The notes beneath the pieces were generated by a model that saw only the letters and a program-made list of their open reading frames with translations, made no database searches and was not told the origin of the DNA. The position numbers and the translations under genes were made by a program. Positions 15,610 through 22,669 of a stretch of DNA of 26,928 nucleotides are shown one piece after another (position 1 is the first letter of the stretch; each line of letters begins with the position of its first letter). Origin of the DNA: PSLL01 sp964389705 (GTDB lineage: Bacteria; Desulfobacterota_D; UBA1144; Nemesobacterales; CSP1-2); NCBI GenBank assembly GCA_964389705.1, contig CAYMEO010000035.1, forward strand, positions 1 through 26,928, written 5' to 3'.

Positions 15610-16389
15610 TTGAGAAAGAGTTGTGCATTTCTCGTCTTTTTCCTCCTTTTCCTTTCGTGTGCAAAGAAAAATGTCGAGATTAATTTAGGCAAGATCAATC
15701 CTTTAGAGGTCCTAAAAAAGGTTAAGGAATCCCAACAGAGCATAAGGTCTGTAAAAGGGCTTGCCTCTGTAACTATAAAGACACCCGATAATAAGATTTC
15801 ATTTAATCAGGTTACAATCGCTGAAGAGCCGAATCTTCTTCACCTTGAGGCTCTTGCTCCTTTTGGAAGAGTTGTAGGGACAATTATCTCAGATGGAGAG
15901 AAGATCTACGTGACATCTCCGAATGAAAGAAGGATATTCAATAGGGTTCAGGAATTTGATTTCTCTTCCCTCTACAACGGGCCTCCCATGAGGATCACAG
16001 TGGATAAATTGGTCAATCTTCTCCTCGGACGGCTTGATGAGCTGCCCGAATATGAATCTTCTCAGATCTATCTGAGTACAAGATCAGATTATCTTATCCT
16101 CACTCTATTTAAGAATGGCAAAGAGAAAGGTACTCTATGGATAAACCCTGTTAATTACAGGATTGAGAGTGCAAATCTAAACCTAGGTAGAGGGATTTCG
16201 GCAACCTACAGATTCGATGATTTTAAAGATATTAGCATCGGAGTCTCTTTTCCTAAAAAAATAGAACTCGAAGTAGATAATTTCTCCTTATCTTTAAAAT
16301 ATGATGATGAAGTCGAGGTAAACAGCAACATAAACAGAAACTCCTTTAAGCCTGAGCAGCCATTCGCAAGATTTGAAAAGGCATTTTAA
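15610..16389 (+). CDS. LolA/LolB-like (DUF4292-type) outer-membrane lipoprotein, TTG start
   Basis: Starting at the TTG at 15610 gives about 259 residues with a textbook lipoprotein signal, RKSCAFLVFFLLFLSC (lipobox FLSC). GGGAG lies nine bases before the TTG, and the TPR gene stops at 15608, so this start is preferred over an upstream ATG buried in the TPR gene. The mature protein has the half-barrel pattern of LolB/DUF4292 proteins: VKGLASVTIKTPDNKISFNQVTI, LHLEALAPFGRVVGTIISDGEKIYVTSPNERRIF, then paired strands IYLSTRSDYLILTLF and GTLWINPVNYRIESANL. Such proteins bind lipid or lipoprotein acyl chains. Its place next to a TPR lipoprotein suggests envelope lipoprotein handling; a specific LolB assignment is not safe. 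Confidence 0.78.
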   Translation: MRKSCAFLVFFLLFLSCAKKNVEINLGKINPLEVLKKVKESQQSIRSVKGLASVTIKTPDNKISFNQVTIAEEPNLLHLEALAPFGRVVGTIISDGEKIYVTSPNERRIFNRVQEFDFSSLYNGPPMRITVDKLVNLLLGRLDELPEYESSQIYLSTRSDYLILTLFKNGKEKGTLWINPVNYRIESANLNLGRGISATYRFDDFKDISIGVSFPKKIELEVDNFSLSLKYDDEVEVNSNINRNSFKPEQPFARFEKAF

Positions 16390-16402
16390 ATCCTTATAAT
16401 TT

Positions 16403-16426
16403 AAAAGCAATGGCTTTTTGCTTTTT
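16403..16426 (+). terminator. Candidate intrinsic terminator
   Basis: Inverted repeat AAAAGCAA (16403-16410) and TTGCTTTT (16418-16425) with a 7-base loop and a run of T at the 3' side, 14 bp after the LolA/LolB-like gene. The stem is AT-rich, so it is weak. A second small repeat, CCTCAG/CTGAGG (16433-16456), lies just after it. Confidence 0.4.
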
Positions 16427-16535
16427 GTAGTTCCTCAGGATCTATCAGGTCTGAGGCTCGGCATTTTTCGATTGGTATGACACGCCCTAGTATGTACTAC
16501 TGATATAGATCATCTTAAAGGAGGCAGGCTCCAAA

Positions 16536-16820
16536 GTGGGAAGAACAGATACATTGAGCAGGGTATTTAAGATAAAAAACAAACTGGGGCTTCATGCGCG
16601 TGCCGCTGCTATGTTTGTGCGGCTCTCAAATAAATTCTCTTCAGATATAAGGCTTATAAAAGATGGCTATGAGGTAAATGGAAAAAGCATACTCGGCATC
16701 CTTTCACTTGCGGCAGTACAGGGAACTGAGTTAAACGTAGTGGCTGTAGGTGAAGATGCTAAAGAAGCGATTTCCGAAATTGGAAAGCTTATAGAAAGTG
16801 GGTTCGGCGAGGAGATATGA
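16536..16820 (+). CDS. ptsH: Phosphocarrier protein HPr, GTG start
   Basis: A 94-residue HPr. The phosphorylated histidine is His20 in LGLHARAAAMF and the regulatory serine is Ser51 in NGKSILGILSLAA, in a context typical of HPr kinase/phosphorylase substrates. It accepts phosphate from Enzyme I, encoded immediately downstream, and passes it to EIIA domains. The N-terminus carries about six extra residues. The GTG start is supported by AAAGGAGGCAGG about ten bases upstream. Retention of the Ser site implies an HPr kinase elsewhere in the genome. No EII component is in the window, so the pair may serve regulation rather than sugar import; that part is inference. Confidence 0.93.
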   Translation: MGRTDTLSRVFKIKNKLGLHARAAAMFVRLSNKFSSDIRLIKDGYEVNGKSILGILSLAAVQGTELNVVAVGEDAKEAISEIGKLIESGFGEEI

Positions 16821-16821
16821 A

Positions 16822-18582
16822 ATGAGGGTTGAAGCAAAAGGAATCGCCGTTTCAGCCGGAGTTGCTCTTGGCAAGGTGGTCCTGCTCAATCGCGCTAAGA
16901 TGATCGTAGAGAAGAAGAGGATAGATATTGACCTAATAGAAGCTGAAAAAAAGAGATTTTTAGCCGCCGTTCAGAAATCCAAAGACCAACTTATCTCAAT
17001 CAAAGAGAGATTCGATCCAAAAGAATCAGGGGACGACCATCTTCAGATTCTAAATTTTCATCTCATGATGCTTGAAGATGAACTCTTTTGTGAAGAAGTA
17101 ATTAAAACCATAGAAAAAGAACAAACAAATGCGGAGTGGGCTATAACATCTGTTCTTTCCAGAAAGAGCGAAGCCCTGCGTTCCATAGAAGACGTCTACA
17201 TGAGAGAGAGACTCGCAGATATTCACTATCTCGGTCAGCGAATTCTCAGAAATCTACACGGGATCCATGATGAAATACCAGACTTAGATGAAGACTCAGT
17301 TGTAGTAACTCATGATATTGGGCCAATCGATGTAGTCGGATTGGCAAAGCACCACGCCATAGGGCTTGCCACAGATATTGGTGGTTCCACATCCCACAGC
17401 GCGATAGTCGCAAGATCACTCGGAATCCCTACAGTCATGGGGCTCGAAGATATTACACTCAAAGTTTCTCCGGGTGATCCTATATTTATTGACGGATTTA
17501 AGGGAATAGTTATAGTCAATCCGACTGAGAAAGAGCTAAAGGAGTTTAGAAAGAGAAAGAAAGAATACCAAGCCCTTGAGAAAAAGCTAAGGAGTTACGT
17601 AACACTTCCCGGGAGAACACTAGATGGCAAGGAGATCAGAGTCAATGCGAACATAGAGATGGCAGATGAGGTAGACCTAGCCATATGCTACGGAGCGGAA
17701 GGAATAGGAATGTATAGAACCGAATTCCTCTTTATAAACTCGGCATCTTTCCCAACCGAGGAAGAGCAATTTGAAGATTATAAGAAAGTGATTTCTACAT
17801 TGGGATCTAGACCTGTAACAATAAGAACACTCGATATAGGGGGAGACAAGTTTCCCGTAGGAATGGAGCCTCCTAGAGAGTTGAATCCCGCACTGGGTCT
17901 TCGTGGTATTAGGTTCTCTCTAAAGGACGAAAATATATTCCACACCCAGATTAAGGCGCTTCTTAAAGCGAGCCTTTTTGGAAAGATTAGAATCCTTATC
18001 CCTATGGTCTCAAGTATTGAGGAGATAATTGAAGTAAAAGAGATAATATGGCGCCTTGCCCGCGAACTCAACTCCATACCCCAATGGGAGATTGGGGTTA
18101 TGATTGAAACTCCCTCTGCTGCTATTATGGCATCCGAGATTGCTGATGAGGTGGATTTTTTAAGTATAGGAACGAATGATTTAATCCAGTACACCCTTGC
18201 AGTAGATAGAATTAATGAGCACGTATCATATCTTTTTAGCCCCTTTCACCCTGCTGTTTTGCGCCTTATAAAGGGAATCATAGAAGTCGCCAATCAAAAG
18301 GGAGTCAAGGTAGGCGTATGTGGAGAGATGGCAGGACAACTTCCCTGCGTGCCTCTCCTTGTAGGAATGGGTGTGGATGAACTAAGTATGAATGTTCATG
18401 CCATTCCCAAGGTAAAGAAGCTCCTGAATTCTATTACCGAAAAGGGATCAAAAGAGATTGTAGAGGAGGCTTTAAAATTAAAGACAGTGACAGATACAAG
18501 AGAGTATGTACTAAAAGAGATTATAGACAGATGGGGCGGTGCGCTTCCAGATGAGTGGATAAGTGAACTAATATTGAGCTAA
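16822..18582 (+). CDS. ptsI: PTS Enzyme I (phosphoenolpyruvate-protein phosphotransferase)
   Basis: A 586-residue Enzyme I from the ATG at 16822, two bases after the HPr stop and preceded by GGCGAGGAG; a longer GTG-started version overlapping ptsH is less likely. The active-site histidine is His192 in GGSTSHSAIVARSLGIP. The C-terminal PEP/Mg-binding barrel has IRTLDIGGDK, ALGLRGIRFSL, GVMIETPSAA, FLSIGTNDLIQYTLAVDR and GVCGEMAG, including the catalytic Cys. It takes phosphate from phosphoenolpyruvate and gives it to HPr. Full length and complete motifs argue for activity. Translation is coupled with ptsH. Confidence 0.95.
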   Translation: MRVEAKGIAVSAGVALGKVVLLNRAKMIVEKKRIDIDLIEAEKKRFLAAVQKSKDQLISIKERFDPKESGDDHLQILNFHLMMLEDELFCEEVIKTIEKEQTNAEWAITSVLSRKSEALRSIEDVYMRERLADIHYLGQRILRNLHGIHDEIPDLDEDSVVVTHDIGPIDVVGLAKHHAIGLATDIGGSTSHSAIVARSLGIPTVMGLEDITLKVSPGDPIFIDGFKGIVIVNPTEKELKEFRKRKKEYQALEKKLRSYVTLPGRTLDGKEIRVNANIEMADEVDLAICYGAEGIGMYRTEFLFINSASFPTEEEQFEDYKKVISTLGSRPVTIRTLDIGGDKFPVGMEPPRELNPALGLRGIRFSLKDENIFHTQIKALLKASLFGKIRILIPMVSSIEEIIEVKEIIWRLARELNSIPQWEIGVMIETPSAAIMASEIADEVDFLSIGTNDLIQYTLAVDRINEHVSYLFSPFHPAVLRLIKGIIEVANQKGVKVGVCGEMAGQLPCVPLLVGMGVDELSMNVHAIPKVKKLLNSITEKGSKEIVEEALKLKTVTDTREYVLKEIIDRWGGALPDEWISELILS

Positions 18583-18941
18583 AACACAAAACCATTTTTA
18601 ATTAAGTAAGCCACTTAGGTTTTCTCATTCTACTTTTTCTCCTGTTTACATGTAATTAAATATGTCTTCTACTTGGATGCTTAGGCAAAGCACATCTAAA
18701 CAAGTAATACGTTTGAAAAAAGAAGATAATTTTATTAGATTTATTGGCGCGCCCGGAGGGATTTGAACCCCCGACCTTCGGATTCGTAGACCAACCAGAG
18801 GGGTTTTTGTAAGTTGTTGAATTTGCGCAAACTTGTTGAGATGACAGGAAATTTTAGTAAAATAGACATTCGAGGGTTTAGATGGTTTAGTACTTTTTGA
18901 CATAGTATAGACACCTATTTGGACACCGTAAAGGTAGAAAT
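18583..18941. other. Gene-free junction between chromosome and element
   Basis: This 359-bp stretch holds the end of the ptsI transcript (AT-rich, with a weak hairpin TAAGT/ACTTA at 18603-18617 followed by GGTTTTCTC), the tRNA-Arg 3' fragment (18745-18789), and the first 150 bp of the inserted element. The element part has a TTGACA at 18897-18902 without a well-placed -10, and two copies of GACACC (18910-18915 and 18922-18927) that could be recombinase or regulator sites. I see no gene. Confidence 0.6.
18745..18789 (-). tRNA. 3' fragment of tRNA-Arg(ACG): att site of the integrated element
   Basis: Reading the minus strand from 18789: anticodon loop CTACGAA (anticodon ACG), 3' anticodon strand TCCGA, variable loop AGGTC, T-arm GGGGG-TTCAAAT-CCCTC, acceptor 3' strand CGGGCGC, discriminator G and encoded CCA (18747-18745). 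Upstream there is no matching 5' acceptor strand (GCGCCCG would be needed) and no D-arm, so the gene is truncated, not functional. A tRNA 3' end cut at the anticodon loop is the usual scar of tyrosine-recombinase integration. The intact copy should be at the other end of the element, beyond 26928, on the minus strand. Confidence 0.85.
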
Positions 18942-20015
18942 ATGATAGATCAAAAAGAGTGGGAGTATTTGTTTGAGGAGTTTGCCACAAAAGAAAGGGT
19001 GGCGGAGGCGCTAAGGGGTATTCCTAAGATACCGGATTATAGAACTGTTGTTACATTTTCGGTAGTAGACGAAACTGGCGCGACGACAACTTATCGGGTT
19101 CTCGTAGACCTCAACTCAGGAAAAATAAGCTACGGGTTCACGGGACAACAGAACTTTGTAGCAATTCCCAACCGGGAAGCAAAGGAGGTTTTGGCGAAGC
19201 TAAACATCCTCTCCCTGGGCCTCGTTGCAAAACTTTCTTGCATAGACCCTTATGATTTCTTTCTTAGGGCAAGCACCCCGGAATGGCAAAAGGAGTATCT
19301 GGCCGTTTTAGCACTTTCATTAATAGTACAGCGTGATCTAGAGAGGCTTAAGGCTTCCCCACTAAAAGAAGATGGCCATATATTTGTCCCGCGCTGGATG
19401 ATTGACCATGCCACGGCTCTCCCTGAATCTCCTCATGGGAAAGAGAAATTCTTGATTAGGTTCCTTTCATATTTGGTCAGGTTCGCAAAAAATAAAAACG
19501 AAATTGAAGCCCTCATGAGCGTGAATGGGATTGCCCTAGGGTTTGCGTTATACAGACTGTATGTAGAAGGGAAGATAGATGAGGAGTTTTTTAACAAGGC
19601 CTTTAATTATCTCAACAAAAAGGACGTTATTGGCAAGTTTCTCAAAGGCAAAGGGGTACAACTTCCTTGCAATCTTGGCAACCTTTCCGGGTGGAATGGG
19701 TACCCCAAACAATTATTCTCCTATATAAAAACGGCAACCTGGCGGTTTAAGCAAAGCTTAAAGTGTCCGCCTCAAGAGGTACCCCTAGATGATTCCATAT
19801 CACACGATCAAGGTGATCATGACCTCAGATTGGACATTTTGCGAATTTCTGCACTAAAAGATGAGCTTCCCGAGAAGGAAAGGGAAGCTATTAGTTTAAT
19901 TTTTTGGGAAGAGCTTAGCCAGACTGAGGCTGCAAGACTTTTAGGCATCACACAGCCAAGCTTTAACGAACGTCTTAAAAGAGCGTTGAACACTTTAAAG
20001 ACACTGCTCTCTTAA
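18942..20015 (+). CDS. Regulator with sigma70 region 4-like C-terminus, unknown N-terminus
   Basis: A 357-residue protein. The last 60 residues (about 297-355) match a sigma70 region 4 helix-turn-helix: LRISALKDELPEKEREAISLIFWEELSQTEAARLLGITQPSFNERLKRALNTLK. Just before it, YIKTATWRFKQSL near residue 265 resembles the end of a region 2-like helix, but no clear -10-binding region 2 can be recognised. Residues 1-120 (with a FSVVDETGATTTYRVLVDLNSGKISYGF strand pair) and the helical middle are unfamiliar. AAAGG lies eight bases before the ATG. As the first gene of the element's plus-strand block it could be a dedicated sigma or sigma-like activator of element genes. The HTH is seen; the role is inference. 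Confidence 0.7.
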   Translation: MIDQKEWEYLFEEFATKERVAEALRGIPKIPDYRTVVTFSVVDETGATTTYRVLVDLNSGKISYGFTGQQNFVAIPNREAKEVLAKLNILSLGLVAKLSCIDPYDFFLRASTPEWQKEYLAVLALSLIVQRDLERLKASPLKEDGHIFVPRWMIDHATALPESPHGKEKFLIRFLSYLVRFAKNKNEIEALMSVNGIALGFALYRLYVEGKIDEEFFNKAFNYLNKKDVIGKFLKGKGVQLPCNLGNLSGWNGYPKQLFSYIKTATWRFKQSLKCPPQEVPLDDSISHDQGDHDLRLDILRISALKDELPEKEREAISLIFWEELSQTEAARLLGITQPSFNERLKRALNTLKTLLS

Positions 20016-20102
20016 CTAATTTTTTAAATTTTTAAAATCCCACCCTATAAAATCCGCTTCCAAACCTCTCTATATAGTAAAACTATGATGAGAGGCCATA
20101 TT

Positions 20103-20288
20103 ATGAACGGGCGTATTGCAATAACTTTATCCCCAAAGGGGATAGATGGGATTTCCTTTCTTTCCTCCGATAGACAAGCCGCACTCAATTTCTACTTCCT
20201 GATCCAACGAGAACTTGACGTTCTGGAAGAGCGAATAAGGGTCCTCATAGAGAACCATAGGGAGGCAGACGATGCCACAGAATGCTAG
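20103..20288 (+). CDS. Small hypothetical protein
   Basis: A 61-residue protein from the ATG at 20103, which has AGAGG eight bases upstream; an in-frame ATG at 20085 (67 residues) lacks such a site. Composition is an N-terminal strand-like part (RIAITLSPKGIDGISFLS) and a C-terminal amphipathic helix (LIQRELDVLEERIRVLIENH) that could dimerise. Its end overlaps the start of the excisionase-like gene by 17 bp, so translation is probably coupled. I do not recognise a family. Confidence 0.55.
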   Translation: MNGRIAITLSPKGIDGISFLSSDRQAALNFYFLIQRELDVLEERIRVLIENHREADDATEC

Positions 20289-20493
20289 GGGAAAACTTCT
20301 CACCGTTAGCAAGGCTTGCGAGCTTTACGGCTTATCACCATTGCTTATATACCACTGGATACGCTACAAGAAATTCGATTATTTCAAGGTTGGCAGGAAG
20401 GTCTTGTTTTGGGAAGCGGACCTTTTGGATTTTTTAGAACAACACAAAGTCGGCACCGGAGAAGGCGTCGAGCCGGGAGGCACACATAAATAA
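20272..20493 (+). CDS. Excisionase/AlpA-like helix-turn-helix protein
   Basis: A 73-residue MerR-type winged HTH: LLTVSKACELYGLSPLLIYHWIRYKKFDYFKVGRKVLFWEADLLDFLEQH is the standard pattern of excisionase-family DNA-binding domains (helix-turn-helix followed by K.GR...F....L..FL). GGGAGG precedes the ATG. Such proteins bend DNA at attachment sites to direct excision, or act as AlpA-like regulators; in a satellite-type element it may also control replication genes. It lies between the small coupled gene and the replication gene, on the same strand. Confidence 0.8.
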   Translation: MPQNARGKLLTVSKACELYGLSPLLIYHWIRYKKFDYFKVGRKVLFWEADLLDFLEQHKVGTGEGVEPGGTHK

Positions 20494-20497
20494 AAAA

Positions 20498-20527
20498 GGC
20501 TCTCAAGCCGGGGAGAGGCCGAGAGCC
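20498..20527 (+). promoter_or_regulatory. Stable hairpin in front of the replication gene
   Basis: GGCTCTC (20498-20504) pairs with GAGAGCC (20521-20527), and GCC (20507-20509) with GGC (20517-20519) inside, giving a GC-rich two-tier hairpin. It ends one base before the ribosome-binding stretch GGGAAAGGAG (20528-20537) of the gene starting at 20544. No T-run follows, so it is not a classical terminator. It could tune translation or protect the mRNA end. Confidence 0.5.
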
Positions 20528-20543
20528 GGGAAAGGAGCTGACA

Positions 20544-22223
20544 ATGATAAATGGGATAGACTTTGAATCATTTACGAAGGGGGCCGAGTCGCTGGTTTTG
20601 GGATCCATCATTCAAGAGGGTGAACTTATCGAAAAGAGTGACCTGCTTCCTTCCGATTTCTATGCAACGAAACATCAGACGATTTTTGCCACGATGCAAG
20701 ATATGCACCGGCGGGGCGTGCCAATTGATATAAGTACGCTCTGTGAGGAAATTAAACGATCCGGGAGAGAAGAAGAAACCGGCGGATTTGCTTATCTTTC
20801 CTACCTTGTGGAATCAACCCCATCAACGGCGGCTTTCCCCTATTATGTTCAGCAGATCAAGGAAGCCCGGAGAAGAAGGGATTTGCTAAAGTTGCTTAAT
20901 TCGGTTCAGCAGATAGCGGCAAATGGTGGCTCTATGGAGGACATACAAACGGAAGTTTCCAAGCTCGTGCAACTGATGGGCGCAAGCACTGAAAGGCCAG
21001 AGATGAAACAGGAGGCTTTTTACGGTTTAGCCGGGGAAATCGTCGACTTGATTTCTCCCCATAGCGAAGCCGATCCGGTAGCCTTACTTGCGAATTTTCT
21101 AACCGCTTATGGCAATGTAATCGGGGATCAAGCATTTTTTCGCGTAGAAGCTGATAAACACCCTTGTCGGTTATTTTGCATCCTGGTGGGAGATACATCA
21201 AAAGGACGTAAAGGGACGTCTTGGGGATATATAAAAGCACTATTTGAAAATTTAGAACCCGAATGGGTTAAAAAAATCCAGACCGGCCTCTCGTCAGGTG
21301 AAGGTTTGATCTGGGCTGTGAGAGATAAAATTACTAAGCGCCAACCGGTGAGAGAGAACAACCGCGTGGTTGATTATGAAGAAATAATCGTAGACGAAGG
21401 TGTTAAAGACAAACGCTTGTTGGTAGTAGAGGGAGAATTTACTTCTACACTTAAAGTAATAGAGCGGGACGGTAATATCCTATCCCCTATTATCCGGTGC
21501 GCGTGGGATAGCGGGGATTTACAGATATTGACAAAGAATTCCCCGGCAAAAGCTACTGGAGCCCATATTTCTATAATCGGCCATATCACCAAAGAAGAAC
21601 TTACGCGCTATCTTTCGACAACAGAGGCTGGTAATGGCTTCGGTAATCGCTTCCTCTTCCTCTACGTGAAGCGATCGAAAACCCTGCCCTACGGCGGAGG
21701 ATTCCACAAGGAGAACCTTGAGCCTGTCCTTAAAAAGTTGAAAGCCGTAATAGAGTTTGGGAAAAAGGCGGAGGAAATCAGTTGGGCGGAGGAGACTAAG
21801 CCGCTTTGGGAGGCGGTGTATCCCAGCCTCTCAGATGGCAAACCGGGGCTTATTGGAGCCCTAACCGCACGAGCGGAGGCTTATGTTACACGGTTAGCTT
21901 GTATCTATGCGCTCTTAGACTTGTCAACAGAAATAAAGCGGGAGCACTTAAAAGCGGCTTTAGCCGTGTGGGAATATGCGGAGGCATCTGTCAAATTTAT
22001 TTTTCGCAATTCCTCCGGCATTCCGCTAGTAAACGAAATACAGGAAGCTTTGAGAGAAAAGCCTATGACTAGAACTGATCTTTACAACTACTTTAAACGA
22101 AACAAAAGCTCCGCGCAGATACAAGAAGCCTTGAAAGCCTTAGAGGCGGGGGGAAAGCTTGTGAGAGAGATTATAAAAACTGATGGTAGAAGCAAGACGG
22201 TATGGTATTTGAACGAAACATAG
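20544..22223 (+). CDS. Replication protein: DnaB N-terminal domain fused to a P-loop-like region and C-terminal winged helix
   Basis: A 559-residue protein. Residues about 12-110 are a DnaB helicase N-terminal (primase/loader-interacting) domain: AESLVLGSIIQEGELIEKSDLLPSDFYATKHQTIF, then RRGVPIDISTLCEEI and TGGFAYLSYLVESTPS. Instead of the RecA-like DnaB ATPase, residues about 155-490 resemble the DUF3987-like helicase/primase-associated proteins of phages and plasmids, with LVGDTSKGRKGTSW (214-227) as P-loop-like element and RLLVVEGEF (near 293-301) as a Walker B-like strand. Residues 495-555 look like a winged helix (EALREKPMTRTDLYNYFKRN). The expected job is replication initiation or helicase recruitment for the excised element. 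AAAGGAG precedes the ATG. The DnaB-N call is good, the middle domain moderate. Confidence 0.78.
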   Translation: MINGIDFESFTKGAESLVLGSIIQEGELIEKSDLLPSDFYATKHQTIFATMQDMHRRGVPIDISTLCEEIKRSGREEETGGFAYLSYLVESTPSTAAFPYYVQQIKEARRRRDLLKLLNSVQQIAANGGSMEDIQTEVSKLVQLMGASTERPEMKQEAFYGLAGEIVDLISPHSEADPVALLANFLTAYGNVIGDQAFFRVEADKHPCRLFCILVGDTSKGRKGTSWGYIKALFENLEPEWVKKIQTGLSSGEGLIWAVRDKITKRQPVRENNRVVDYEEIIVDEGVKDKRLLVVEGEFTSTLKVIERDGNILSPIIRCAWDSGDLQILTKNSPAKATGAHISIIGHITKEELTRYLSTTEAGNGFGNRFLFLYVKRSKTLPYGGGFHKENLEPVLKKLKAVIEFGKKAEEISWAEETKPLWEAVYPSLSDGKPGLIGALTARAEAYVTRLACIYALLDLSTEIKREHLKAALAVWEYAEASVKFIFRNSSGIPLVNEIQEALREKPMTRTDLYNYFKRNKSSAQIQEALKALEAGGKLVREIIKTDGRSKTVWYLNET

Positions 22224-22225
22224 CT

Positions 22226-22299
22226 TACGCATTAAACGTATTAAACGCAAAAAGGGTATGAGAAAAAAGACTTAATGCGTTAAATACGTTTTTTGCGTA
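22226..22299. repeat. Long imperfect inverted repeat with iteron-like units, candidate origin
   Basis: Two 28-base arms (22226-22253 and 22272-22299) around an 18-base spacer match at 23 of 28 positions when one is reverse-complemented. The left arm carries ATTAAACG twice, nine bases apart (22231 and 22240). It lies between the stop of the replication gene and the next start, where satellite and plasmid origins often lie. A weak bidirectional terminator is the alternative: the right arm contains TTTTTT but inside the stem. Confidence 0.5.
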
Positions 22300-22318
22300 G
22301 CCCTATACAGGAGACAAA

Positions 22319-22669
22319 ATGAGCTACCTGGACATTATAGACAAGGTACTTAAAGAGCAAGAGAGAAAGAAAAAAGAGGAGCCTAGGGTTGTAGATATAT
22401 CCCTACTTACCCTTACGGAGCTATCCAAGCGTAATATGGCTATTGAGATTTATTCAGAGATTCTAGGCTGTTATATTTGGCTTTGCTCTAACGACAAGAT
22501 GGTAAGGGATGTTAAAAGAGATGACCCGGAAGCCGTTACCTACACCGTAGATGAGATTAGACACCTGATACAGCTAAGGCCAGAAGATATTAAGCGTATC
22601 CATGAGACCAAGACCGTATTTCCGGGTTCCCAGGTAGTAGATAGCCAGCTTAAGGAGACAAAGAAATGA
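22319..22669 (+). CDS. Hypothetical protein upstream of VRR-NUC nuclease
   Basis: A 116-residue protein with a charged N-terminal helix (YLDIIDKVLKEQERKKKEE), a middle part with CYIWLCSNDKMV, and an acidic-basic mixed C-terminus (VDEIRHLIQLRPEDIKRIHETKTVFPG). I recognise no family. CAGGAGAC precedes the ATG. Its stop overlaps the start of the VRR-NUC gene (ATGA), so the two are co-translated and may act together in element DNA processing; that is inference. Confidence 0.65.
   Translation: MSYLDIIDKVLKEQERKKKEEPRVVDISLLTLTELSKRNMAIEIYSEILGCYIWLCSNDKMVRDVKRDDPEAVTYTVDEIRHLIQLRPEDIKRIHETKTVFPGSQVVDSQLKETKK

Noticed and set aside
16433..16456. Small repeat CCTCAG/CTGAGG before ptsH as a riboswitch or terminator
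   Set aside because: A six-base stem with a 12-base loop; the nearby T-run is too far away. Not enough to call.
18910..18927. Two GACACC copies as recombinase arm sites
   Set aside because: Only six bases repeated twice; the right end of the element is not available for comparison.
18646..18990. 114-codon minus-strand open frame across the tRNA fragment, with a SGVQIPPGAP stretch
   Set aside because: That peptide is the well-known false translation of a tRNA T-arm and acceptor end; the frame has no family, overlaps the start of the sigma-like gene, and is explained by the tRNA fragment.
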